DNA of 64,000 bases. Source: Gemmatales bacterium (lineage in GTDB: Bacteria; Planctomycetota; Planctomycetia; Gemmatales; Gemmataceae). Position numbers and translations under genes: made by a program. Positions 26,177-34,663 of this stretch are shown here, in pieces. The first letter of the stretch is position 1. Each line of letters begins with the position of its first letter. The stretch is from positions 620,001 to 684,000 of the forward strand of contig BPJP01000001.1 in the NCBI GenBank assembly GCA_026004675.1, read 5' to 3'. A model generated the notes under the pieces. It was not told where the DNA came from and made no database searches. It worked only from the letters and a program-made list of their open reading frames with translations.

Positions 26177-27625
26177 ATGATTACCATCCCCGTTCTTCGT
26201 TGGGGCGAGCCGTACAAGAGCATGGACGTGGACAAGGTCGTGCATTTCGCCACCGGCGAAGTTCTCGCTGAAACCGGGCGTGCCAATTCCGGCCTTGTCG
26301 AACGCGACATGCGACACGCTCAGCGAGCCCGCGATATCTTGCGCGAAATCCCCATCCCCGAGTTGATCAAGATGGTAAAGAAGGCGGGCGAGCTGTACGC
26401 CCAGGCCGAACTTCCCTTGGGCGACGGCACGCAAACGCCCAAGGAATTCGCCCGGATGCAGTCGGCAACAACCGGCCTGCCCGAGCACATGTGCGAATTC
26501 AACATGAAGAAGAACCAGTTTGTGCTCGACAACATGGAAAGGATTCTCGACAGCCTGACTCGCGGGCTGGACCTGGAAATCTTGTCGCGTGGCTACGGGA
26601 TCGAAAAACGCGGCCATCCTCCCGAAGACGTTCCCGTCAGCTTTCAAGCCCAGACGCCGGTCTTGGGAATGGTTCTCCCCAGCAACTCTCCCGGCGTGCA
26701 CACACTCTGGCTGCCGATCATTCCGATGCAAATCGGGCTGGTCCTCAAACCCGGTCCGCAAGAGCCGTGGACTCCTTACCGCATGACTCAAGCTTTTTAC
26801 GAAGCCGGCATTCCCAAGCAGGCAATCGCGATCTACCCGGGACTGGGAGATGTGGGCGCCGCCGTGCTCAATAGTTGCCCCCGTAGTTTGATTTTTGGCG
26901 GCACGGCCACCGTCGAGCAGTACAAAGGCAATCCACGCGTGCAAGCCCACGGTCCAGGATTCAGCAAGATCTTGATCGGTGACGACCAGGTGGACCATTG
27001 GGAAAAGTACGTCGACATCATAGCCGATAGCGTCCTGCTTAACAGCGGTCGCGGCTGCATCAACTGTTCGGGAATCTGGATGTCACGCAACGGCAGAAAA
27101 CTTGCCGAAGCCGTGGCGGAGAAAATCGGTCCAGTCGAACCGCTACCTCCCGAAGATCCGAAAGCCGCCCTGGCCGCCTTCACCGTTCCCGGCATGGCCG
27201 ACAACATCTCCAAAGCCATCGATGACGATTTGAAAGAAAACGGCGTTCACGACATGACTGCCAGATTCGGCAATCGGCTGGTCAAAAAAGAACGCTGCGA
27301 TTACCTGCGTCCCACCGTCATCTATTGCGAATCGCCCGAACCGGCCATCGCCAAGAAAGAATATATGTTCCCCTTCTGCACGGTGGTCGAGTGTCCGCAA
27401 GAGCAAATGATCGAACGAATCGGCCCGACGCTCGTCTGCACGTTGATCAGCGAAGACAAGAAATTGCAGCGGGCGGCCGCCGACGCGACCCACATCGATC
27501 GTCTGAACATCGGTCCGATTCCCACTATCCAGCTGAACTGGCTGCAACCGCATGAAGGGAATATCGTCGACTTCTTGTTCCGTGCCAGGGCGTTCCAATT
27601 CGACAAGAACATGATCAAGATCTGA
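26177..27625 (+). CDS. Aldehyde dehydrogenase-superfamily protein, acyl-CoA reductase (LuxC-like)
   Basis: The 482-residue protein belongs to the ALDH fold. Visible features are the cofactor segment LGMVLPSNSPGVHTLWLP, FGGTATVEQYKG, and a catalytic cysteine (Cys294) in SGRGCINCSGIW. LKPGPQEPWTP matches the strand after the cofactor site. The sequence is closer to acyl-CoA reductase/LuxC-type proteins than to ordinary ALDHs by length and by the GRGCINCSG context. It reduces an activated acyl group to an aldehyde, or does the reverse. It follows the adenylating enzyme by 132 bases and is closed by a terminator, so the pair forms one unit. Confidence 0.75.
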   Translation: MITIPVLRWGEPYKSMDVDKVVHFATGEVLAETGRANSGLVERDMRHAQRARDILREIPIPELIKMVKKAGELYAQAELPLGDGTQTPKEFARMQSATTGLPEHMCEFNMKKNQFVLDNMERILDSLTRGLDLEILSRGYGIEKRGHPPEDVPVSFQAQTPVLGMVLPSNSPGVHTLWLPIIPMQIGLVLKPGPQEPWTPYRMTQAFYEAGIPKQAIAIYPGLGDVGAAVLNSCPRSLIFGGTATVEQYKGNPRVQAHGPGFSKILIGDDQVDHWEKYVDIIADSVLLNSGRGCINCSGIWMSRNGRKLAEAVAEKIGPVEPLPPEDPKAALAAFTVPGMADNISKAIDDDLKENGVHDMTARFGNRLVKKERCDYLRPTVIYCESPEPAIAKKEYMFPFCTVVECPQEQMIERIGPTLVCTLISEDKKLQRAAADATHIDRLNIGPIPTIQLNWLQPHEGNIVDFLFRARAFQFDKNMIKI

Positions 27626-27651
27626 CTGGAACGCCAGCCTGGTCAACGAAC

Positions 27652-27690
27652 AAAAAGGGGGAACCGCCACAAGGAACGTCCCCCTTTTTT
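27652..27690 (+). terminator. Rho-independent terminator
   Basis: AAAAAGGGGG is followed by a 19-base loop and CCCCC with six T. It starts 26 bases after the stop codon of the aldehyde dehydrogenase-like gene and separates it from the Tm-1-like gene. Confidence 0.75.
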
Positions 27691-27731
27691 CGTGCCATTT
27701 GCGTGAGTAGACGCCAAGGAGTTTGAACAGC

Positions 27732-28961
27732 ATGCCGGTGCTTCTGATAGGAACACTGGACACCAAAGGCCAGGAAGTCGATTTCGTACGCGATCGTCTG
27801 CGGGAAGCGGGAGTGGAAACCATCGTGCTCGACGCTGGGGTGTTGGGTGCTCCCTCGATTCAGGCAGACATTGCCCGCGAAGAAGTCTTTCGTGCGGCTG
27901 GCAGTGAACTTGAGCGAATCCGAGAGGCGAAGGATCGCGGGCAGGCGGTGGAAAAGGCGGCCGAAGGCGCGCGTCGGATCGCCCTCGATCTCCTCGCCCA
28001 GGGGAAAATAGACGGCATCATCGGGCTGGGAGGATCTGCGGGAACGACGATCGCGACTGCCGCCATGCGTGCCCTGCCTTTTGGCTTGCCCAAACTCATG
28101 GTCAGCACGCTGGCGAGCGGTCAAGTGAGGCAATACGTCGGCGTCCGCGACATCATGATGCTGCATTCGGTCGTGGACATAAGTGGCCTGAACCGTATCA
28201 GTCGAACCGTGCTTTGGAACGCCGCCTTGGCGATGGCCGGCATGGTCAAGAAAACCGCGGCTTGCCCCGAGAACACCGGCTACCCGGCGAAACGGATGCT
28301 GGCCGCCACGATGTTTGGTGTGACGACGCCATGCGTTGAAACAGCCCGCCAAGCACTCGAAGCAAGCGGGTTCGAAGTCCTGGTCTTTCACGCCACGGGT
28401 ACAGGTGGCATGACCATGGAATCCTTCATCCTGGACGGACTGATTGAGGGCGTGCTCGATGTTACGACCACGGAACTCGCCGACGAACTTGTCGGCGGTA
28501 TCCTCAGCGCCGGTCCCGATCGCTTGACGGCGGCAGCCATCACAGGCATTCCCCAGGTCATCTCCCTGGGAGCGTTGGACATGGTGAATTTCGGACCGCC
28601 TGAAACGGTACCCGAGAAATTTCGGCACCGTCGCTTCTACCAGCACAATCCGACGGTCACGCTGATGCGGACAACCCCTGAGGAAAACGATCGCTTGGGT
28701 AAAGAAATCGCTCAGAAGGCCAGTGCAGCGAAAGGACCGACGGCTGTGTTTGTCCCATTACGTGGCTTGTCGGCCATTGATGCCGAGGGGCAACCCTTCT
28801 GGGATCCAGAAGCGGACGCCGCGCTTTTCCAAAGCCTGCGGAACTGGATCAGTCCGCGCGTCGAATTGATCGAACTGGACCTGCACATCAATGATCCGGC
28901 GTTTTCCGCGGCGCTTGCCAACAAGTTGTTAACTTATATGGCAAAAAGAAGTTGCGTTTAG
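27732..28961 (+). CDS. Tm-1-like (UPF0261) ATP-binding-domain protein
   Basis: The protein has 409 residues. It begins PVLLIGTLDTKGQEVDFVRDRL, the hallmark of UPF0261, and continues IIGLGGSAGTTIATAAMRALPFG, LHSVVDISGLNRISRTVLWNAA and VFHATGTGGMTMESFI. Proteins of this family share the fold of tomato Tm-1, but the bacterial function is unknown. The chosen ATG has AAGGAG ten bases upstream; a TTG three codons earlier is only one base from that site and less likely. It follows the reductase gene beyond a terminator, so it need not be co-transcribed. Confidence 0.85.
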   Translation: MPVLLIGTLDTKGQEVDFVRDRLREAGVETIVLDAGVLGAPSIQADIAREEVFRAAGSELERIREAKDRGQAVEKAAEGARRIALDLLAQGKIDGIIGLGGSAGTTIATAAMRALPFGLPKLMVSTLASGQVRQYVGVRDIMMLHSVVDISGLNRISRTVLWNAALAMAGMVKKTAACPENTGYPAKRMLAATMFGVTTPCVETARQALEASGFEVLVFHATGTGGMTMESFILDGLIEGVLDVTTTELADELVGGILSAGPDRLTAAAITGIPQVISLGALDMVNFGPPETVPEKFRHRRFYQHNPTVTLMRTTPEENDRLGKEIAQKASAAKGPTAVFVPLRGLSAIDAEGQPFWDPEADAALFQSLRNWISPRVELIELDLHINDPAFSAALANKLLTYMAKRSCV

Positions 28962-29078
28962 TCGCTTGGCGAATCCTGCGTCCTTCACCGCTCACCCGAG
29001 ATGGTGTTGCCACAACTGTGTTGATCGTGGTAAATGGCAGCTCAAAGGTGGGCAATGGATTGCCTACAAGGAGCAGGA

Positions 29079-29678
29079 ATGACGGACAAGGAAGCACTCG
29101 CCTGCAAACCTCTTCCCGTTCGAGTTGAGGGGTTCAATCCAAATGCAAACATTCCCTATGGATTAACCACACGCCATCTTCGGAAAGCGATGGAGGACTT
29201 CGTCGATTTTCTCGGTTTCATCAACATGCAATTGAGGGCAAAGAAGATTCAGAGACTCGAATCCTTTCTCATGCCGGCCAATTTCAGCAGCATGGTGGGC
29301 GAATTCCTGGCTGCAGCGATTCCGAAGTACTGCAAAACCGTCGTCAGGAACCGTTACCATAACGGACATCCCGATCTGCTACCAAAGGGGCACTACCCAG
29401 ACGACTCTGTGTTGCATGGAACTGAAGGCATCGAACTCAAAGCATCCAGGCGAGCCAGCGGCTGGCAGGGTCATAACCCTGAAAATGTCTGGCTCATGGT
29501 ATTCGTATTCGATGCCAACAGTTCACACGATGAGGCGCTGGGCATCGAGCCGAAACCGTTCCGCTTCGTGAAGGTAGTCGGTGCGAAGTTGGAGGAATCC
29601 GACTGGCAGTTCTCCGGTCGCTCAAGCACCAGCGCGATTGCCCGATCTGGACATACTCGAACCCTCCTGCGAACGTAG
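29079..29678 (+). pseudogene. Type II restriction-endonuclease-like protein, 3' end apparently lost
   Basis: The reading frame encodes about 199 residues. HPDLLPKGHYP and, 18 residues later, GIELKASRRASGW have the PD...ELK spacing of a PD-(D/E)XK nuclease. The C-terminal part LEESDWQFSGRSSTS is the usual start of the last conserved block of such proteins, but the sequence then runs into AIARSGHTRTLLRT and stops, which looks unrelated. I infer truncation or a frame break around 29630. The start is supported by an AGGAGCAGGA site. No intact methyltransferase partner is nearby. Confidence in the nuclease call rests on motif spacing only. Confidence 0.5.
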
Positions 29679-30042
29679 CGATGGATGCCTTCATGAACTG
29701 TAGTTTACCGCCAATTTCCGGGAATTCCAGAGTGCTGAAAGTCGTCCTTGTAGCGGACCAGGCCAAGGTAGGCGACGCGCCCTGCCGCTTGTACAGGCGC
29801 GTGCGGACGAACGGCTTCCCGCCTTCTCTGGCGGTGAACTGAAAGAAAGGAGTTGCCTCTTCGTTAGTATTCAAGCCATCGCCGCGATCCAGGAATTGTT
29901 GGAAATGCAGATTGCATTTCGGTCCTGTTTGTTCTAACCTATTTATAGGAAGTTCGGCGTGATGGGCGACACGCCGATATCCTCGGCCGGCGGCATTCGT
30001 GCCGTCGGTCGCTTTTTTATCCGTGTCGTTCTCTCAACCTGC
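29679..30042. other. Intergenic stretch with a minus-strand coding remnant
   Basis: On the minus strand, from about 29950 down past 29620, a frame reads NLHFQQFLDRGDGLNTNEEA, then FFQFTAREGGKPFVRTRLY, and later LEFPEIGGKLQFMKASI. The composition is protein-like but I cannot name a family, and it runs antisense into the end of the endonuclease-like gene. It may be the leftover of a neighbouring gene of that locus. Nothing else is visible. Confidence 0.3.
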
Positions 30043-31617
30043 TCATCTCATCGGTGGCTGTGCCGTGAACGAGGCCGGTGTGATCCTCGTCGCCGAGGTC
30101 GCTGGCTGAGGAGCTGGCGGTGGTGCGTTCGCTGCGAGCAACCGCTTCAAGGCATTCTCCGCTTCTTTTTCGATACGCGGATCCGGATGGGTTCGCAAAG
30201 CCCGGATGGTCGAAATGACGGATTGGGTCTGCACATCCATGTCCGCGAGCGTTCGCAGACAGGTGATGCGGACGTTGGCCGATTCATCATGCCGAACAGC
30301 GGTCAACAAAGCGTCCACGACTTCCGGATGGCTTCGCCAGTCGCATCGGCCAAGCTGTTTGACTGCCCATTCGCGCTGCATAGCATAAATGGAATTTCGC
30401 AACACCATGAGCAGTTCTTGAACGTCAGGCGTGGCCCGCCGGATGGAACCGGCTGCGGAATCCTTTCCGCTTGGAACAACCATCCTGTCGGTTCGATGTT
30501 TAAAGCTTTGATTCTGACCGGGAACTGGCGGCGGTGGGGGAGGCTCCATTTCGCGGCTCGATCGTTGTGCGTCAGCATGTCGGGGCCGAGATGGAGTTTG
30601 GCTTGGAACCTCGGACGGTATGTGTTCGCCGTTAGAAGCAAATGGTCGCGATGTCTGGCGGAATTCCGTTTGGCTAACCTCCTGAGACACTGACTGGCTC
30701 CTCGCCTGCTCCTGCTCTTTAAGGACAGCCGCAGCTGGCGTCGCTGGAACGTGGGCTTGAATCATCCTGTCGGTTGTTCGGCCCTTAGTGTCGGCGGGAA
30801 TGACGAAGTGTGCAGTGTTGTGCCCAGGGACACCCGCCGGCTTTTTCGTGGCAGCGCCGTATCCTTGCACCGGAGATGGGCTGAGAGCCTGATTCATTCG
30901 TTGCCGAACATGGCTGGCCAGCGGAGTTTTCACTGGCTGGCGAACATGCCGCGTTGGAGTTGCGGCATGTTGCGTAACGGCCAAGGCTTTTTCGATGGTA
31001 TCATTGGCAGATTGTTCAGACAGGTTTTCATAATAAGTCATGGCGCCGGAATGGGCGGTGATGACATCCATGCGATAGGTACCGTCGTTTCTCCCCTGCC
31101 GCATGCGTGCCAGGTGAACTTTCAGGGCGTTCATGGCTTCTTTGCGGACGTAGGGACTGTCTTCGCGAGGGTAGCCATCTTCATTGCTCCCCGAGGCGGC
31201 GATACGGAGAGCTTCGATCGCTCGCTGCGAACGCGAGCGTTTTCCCAGGGCCTTAGCCGATTCGAGCCGAACCCATTCGTGGCGATCGCGGCGCAGGGCA
31301 GCGATCAAGGCGAGTTCGGCTTCCGGCCAGGTGCGGTGATCCATGGCCGCCAACATGCGGACAGTCTCAACCCGATCGGCAGCGGCCGCGTCCGCATGAA
31401 ATACCGCCGGCTTGTCTTCGCCGCTCAGCCAGCGCTTGAGTGTCTGGAAGGGACGGGGTTGCCCGTTCGCACGTTCTTCGAACCATCGGCACTGCGTTCG
31501 TGTTCGAGATGGTGCTGCTTCCCCTGTCGAATAGTAATACGCTGGATGTTGGGCTGAGAGGTTGGTAACCATGCCCAAAGACACCAACCAACTCAGGGGA
31601 AACGCCGTCCGCTTCAT
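30043..31617 (-). CDS. Secreted HEAT-repeat protein with a disordered centre
   Basis: The 524-residue protein starts with a signal peptide (KRTAFPLSWLVSLGMVTNLSA). Residues about 75-180 and 400-495 are HEAT repeats: RRDRHEWVRLESAKALGKRS, YVRKEAMNALKVHLARM, HDESANVRITCLRTLADMD and DPRIEKEAENALKRLLA. About 200 residues between them are rich in P, Q, S, T and R without predicted structure, including EMEPPPPPPVPGQNQ. It is probably a periplasmic or surface scaffold. It stands alone, followed on its 5' side by the repeat-bearing region at 31.8 kb. Confidence 0.72.
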   Translation of the reverse strand: MKRTAFPLSWLVSLGMVTNLSAQHPAYYYSTGEAAPSRTRTQCRWFEERANGQPRPFQTLKRWLSGEDKPAVFHADAAAADRVETVRMLAAMDHRTWPEAELALIAALRRDRHEWVRLESAKALGKRSRSQRAIEALRIAASGSNEDGYPREDSPYVRKEAMNALKVHLARMRQGRNDGTYRMDVITAHSGAMTYYENLSEQSANDTIEKALAVTQHAATPTRHVRQPVKTPLASHVRQRMNQALSPSPVQGYGAATKKPAGVPGHNTAHFVIPADTKGRTTDRMIQAHVPATPAAAVLKEQEQARSQSVSQEVSQTEFRQTSRPFASNGEHIPSEVPSQTPSRPRHADAQRSSREMEPPPPPPVPGQNQSFKHRTDRMVVPSGKDSAAGSIRRATPDVQELLMVLRNSIYAMQREWAVKQLGRCDWRSHPEVVDALLTAVRHDESANVRITCLRTLADMDVQTQSVISTIRALRTHPDPRIEKEAENALKRLLAANAPPPAPQPATSATRITPASFTAQPPMR

Positions 31618-32105
31618 TGCCTTATCCTTCCTCTATTCCGGGCGAAAGAATCCTATGCCGCGCAAAGTCGGCTTAACCTTGAATCGGCAAAGAATCCGTC
31701 AACCTTTAGGATTGTTAAAGTTTTCCCGATTGTGCCCGTTGTTTCGTGTAGGAAATCCTTTCGTGGTGCATTGGGTTTTCTGGTGCGCGCGGGCGTTCGC
31801 CGGGAATTATCGAGGAAATACTTCGCTATTTTGTGCAGTTTATCTCCACCGTCAACTGACGGCGATTTCGGCGAGCATCGCGGCATCAGCGCGACGAGGG
31901 GCACCGTCAACTGACGGTGATTCGGGGAACCTCGAAAGAGAGTGGGCCCCGCTGAGAGCGCGGCACTCGGAGCGAAGCGCCGTCCAAGCCTCCGTCAGCA
32001 AACGGTGTTAACGGTGCGTCCTGGCTTGGTGGTTGCCATTGTCAGAGAGAGGGCGGATCGCCTATAAACACATTTTCACAAAAAACGCTTTGAGAAAGGG
32101 GCGTT
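31618..32105. other. Intergenic region with clustered repeats
   Basis: This 488-base stretch lies between divergent genes. It holds two tandem copies of the ACCGTCAACTGACGGT-type repeat (31848-31934) and a degenerate third (31990-32006). It must also carry the promoters of both flanking genes; none is clear by eye. Confidence 0.5.
31848..31934. repeat. Dispersed intergenic repeat, copies B1 and B2 in tandem
   Basis: B1 (31848-31900) has the full set of blocks seen in copy A at 20921: the hairpin ACCGTCAACTGACGG, ATTTCGGCGAGCATCGC, and CATCAGCGCGACGAG. B2 (31903-31934) repeats the hairpin and a shortened second block, ATTCGGGGAACCTCG. A weaker third trace, CCGTCAGCAAACGGTG, is at 31991-32006. 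Confidence 0.6.
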
Positions 32106-32327
32106 ATGGCCCAGGCGAAAGCACGAATCCCTGTCAAGCTGCACCGACGAGTCTGCCTGGTGGAAACGGAGGACGCAGTCTTGGCCGAGGAATTGCTGGC
32201 GCGAAAGAAGTTGGCTCAGGACATTGTTGGCAGACTGACCGACCGGATTCTCTTGATTCGTCCAGGTCGTTCCGAGGCTGTTGTTGCAGAATTGCAAAAA
32301 ATGGGGCACACGCCGCAAGTGATTTAG
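32106..32327 (+). CDS. Small protein of unknown function
   Basis: The protein has 73 residues, is basic, and reads RIPVKLHRRVCLVETEDAVL with later DRILLIRPGRSEAVVAELQKMGHTPQVI. A strand-helix alternation suggests a small alpha/beta domain. It has an AAAGGGG site six bases before the ATG and lies 114 bases before the helicase-domain-like gene on the same strand, so the two may be co-expressed. I do not recognise the family. Confidence 0.6.
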   Translation: MAQAKARIPVKLHRRVCLVETEDAVLAEELLARKKLAQDIVGRLTDRILLIRPGRSEAVVAELQKMGHTPQVI

Positions 32328-32441
32328 TTGAAGTTCCATCGGTCGCCAACGACAAAGCCAACGTCTTGCAGCCAGCTAGTAGTCGTCGCTTTTTCAAACC
32401 GGTTGTCCGACAAGCGAAAAGTCGAGAGTTGACCAAGCCGG

Positions 32442-34643
32442 ATGATCATGTCATTGGAATCGTCGCATTGGAACGAACGACTTCGTGAAACCCTGGAACG
32501 GTACGAAGAGGGGTTGCTGCGAGGCGTCTCGGATAAGCTGTTCAAACCACGATCTCATTGGCCGACGGCGGAGTTGATCGAACGCAGTATCGCGACGATC
32601 GGCAACGCCGCCGTCGTCGATCGCCGGTTGCAGGCTGTAGCGGAAACCGGTCGGCGCTTGTTGGCCGTCATTGGGCAAAGTCGCCAGCCGAGATGGAAGC
32701 TCGGCAACGTAATGGAACTGCTTTATATGCTCGATTCGGAAGCGGACATCCGCACGATTCGGCAGTTGCTCGAAGCCGGCATGTTGTATCCGGAGTTGCC
32801 GCCGAAAGGGAGGAAGTTGCGCGACTTTGATCAGTGGCTGGGATTTTGCGACGGGCAGTCGGCATACGTGTTCGCCCACCCGGGGATCACGGCACGGGCA
32901 TTACGTTTCTATGATGGTGGCCGAGGCACCTTCGCCGAATGTCCGCGGGCGGTGCCAGTCGAGCAGCCAAGTGTTGTGGCGACGGACGGGCTGGAATGGC
33001 CACTTCGGTTGTTCGCAGTGTGGCAACGTGTGCTGACATCGCCAATTCGGCGAACGCAAAAAGGCACCTTCTTCAAAAGAGACCACGAGTTTTTCGAGCA
33101 ATCCCCCTTGCTGAACGGCCCACTCTCGGAATGCGGCGTGACGCTGCCACATGCGGGTCTCTTGAGCGTGGAACTCGCGTTGGCGGTAGGACTACTGAAG
33201 GAGCACAATGGCGAGATTGCCGCGCGGTTGGAACCCTCAGTGTTGGAGACTTCGGAACAATCGCGAATTGTGGAGTTGTGGCTGGCTCTGCTCTCCGTCT
33301 CAAATTGGAATCCACTCGAAGGCTGGCAGGTGATATCGCAGGAGGGGTGCCGATTTCCCTCCGTCTATCTGGCGTGTTTGTTGCTGCTGGCGCAATTGCC
33401 CGAAGGACACTGGTGCGAGCCGGCAGCGCTTGCGGAATGGATCGCTCAAAACCATCCCTCTTGGAAGCAACCATCGGCGGACGCCCAATCGAGTGATGAA
33501 TCGACCGACTCATCAAAGAATGTGAAGGCCAGACGTGTAGGAACCTCTCCGTCTCCTGCTCTCGAGTTGGCGGTGAGCCGGTTTCTCCTGGGGATCGCAC
33601 ACGCATTGCAGCTCGTGCTGGCAACGAAAAGCAGAGAAGGGAATTGGCTGGTACGTTTATCGGAACTGGGCGAATGGTTGCTGGGGATCAGGACGTCCAT
33701 CAACCCGCCGCCTTCGTATCCGCAAACGTTGATGGTGCAACCTAATTTGGAAATCGTCGCTTACCGTCAAGGACTGACAACGCCATTGATTGCCGGGTTG
33801 AGCCGATTCGCCACGTGGAAGACCTTGGGGAGTGCCTGCACCTTGCAACTCGAGCCGGAGTCGGTGTATCGCGCGTTGGAAAGTGGATGGACCTTCGAGC
33901 GTATCCAGCAGTTGCTGAATCAACATGGCATTCGCGAAACACCGCCTTCGGTGATCGAATCGCTGCGAACCTGGGCCAACAAACGGGAGCGGTTGACAGT
34001 TTACCAGTCGGCGACCCTGTTCGAGTTCGCCAGCGCGGAGGATTTGAACGAGGCGATTGCTCGCGGTCTGCCCGCGATCCGGCTAACAGATCGGATCGCA
34101 GTTGTAGCCGACGAGAAGGAGGTGGATTTTCGGCAATTCCGGCTGGCAGGAACGCGCGACTATGCCTTGCCGCCCGAACAATGCGTTGTCGTCGAGGAAG
34201 ACGGCGTGACATTGGCATTCGATATGAGCCGGTCCGACCTGCTGTTGGAATCGGAAATCCAACGGTTCGCGACCCCGATGTCTGATGCCGAATCCGGGAC
34301 CGTACGGCGTTATCGGCTAACGCAGGCATCACTCGCTCAGGCTCGCGAGAGGGGGTTAAGCATCGCCTATTTCGAAGAGTGGTTTTTAAAGCGGACAGGT
34401 CAGCCGCTCAGTCCTGCCGCCCGACTTTTGATTTGTGGCGACCAATTGGGGGGCCTTCATCTAAAAAAAGAACTGGTTCTTTATGTCGATTCAGCCGAAC
34501 TCGCCGACGGTTTGCTGCAATGGCCCCAAACGAAAGACTGTATTGAACGCCGGCTTGGTCCGACCGCCATCATCGTTCGTGACGAAAACGTGGCACCCTT
34601 AAAAGAAGCACTTCGTAGTCTTGGTTTGGAGTTGAAGTGCTGA
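32442..34643 (+). CDS. Protein with XPB/Ssl2-type helicase-associated domain
   Basis: The 733-residue protein has no helicase motors. Its middle (about 425-540) reads LMVQPNLEIVAYRQGLTTPL, FATWKTLGSACTLQLEPESV, ALESGWTFERIQQLLNQHGI and ETPPSVIESLRTWANKRERL, which matches the pattern I know as the XPB/Ssl2-like N-terminal helicase-associated domain (Helicase_C_3). The N-terminal 340 residues are helical and unassigned. In other bacteria this domain occurs in stand-alone proteins of unknown role, often near DNA repair genes. A second ATG two codons in is an equal start. It ends 20 bases from the convergent TPR gene. Confidence 0.65.
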   Translation: MIMSLESSHWNERLRETLERYEEGLLRGVSDKLFKPRSHWPTAELIERSIATIGNAAVVDRRLQAVAETGRRLLAVIGQSRQPRWKLGNVMELLYMLDSEADIRTIRQLLEAGMLYPELPPKGRKLRDFDQWLGFCDGQSAYVFAHPGITARALRFYDGGRGTFAECPRAVPVEQPSVVATDGLEWPLRLFAVWQRVLTSPIRRTQKGTFFKRDHEFFEQSPLLNGPLSECGVTLPHAGLLSVELALAVGLLKEHNGEIAARLEPSVLETSEQSRIVELWLALLSVSNWNPLEGWQVISQEGCRFPSVYLACLLLLAQLPEGHWCEPAALAEWIAQNHPSWKQPSADAQSSDESTDSSKNVKARRVGTSPSPALELAVSRFLLGIAHALQLVLATKSREGNWLVRLSELGEWLLGIRTSINPPPSYPQTLMVQPNLEIVAYRQGLTTPLIAGLSRFATWKTLGSACTLQLEPESVYRALESGWTFERIQQLLNQHGIRETPPSVIESLRTWANKRERLTVYQSATLFEFASAEDLNEAIARGLPAIRLTDRIAVVADEKEVDFRQFRLAGTRDYALPPEQCVVVEEDGVTLAFDMSRSDLLLESEIQRFATPMSDAESGTVRRYRLTQASLAQARERGLSIAYFEEWFLKRTGQPLSPAARLLICGDQLGGLHLKKELVLYVDSAELADGLLQWPQTKDCIERRLGPTAIIVRDENVAPLKEALRSLGLELKC

Positions 34644-34663
34644 AAGGTGGAACCGCCGCCGGG

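Noticed and set aside
29494..29874. Minus-strand frame opposite the endonuclease-like gene as a full gene
   Set aside because: Its lower half is antisense to conserved nuclease residues; only the upper part looks protein-like, so I noted a remnant rather than a CDS.
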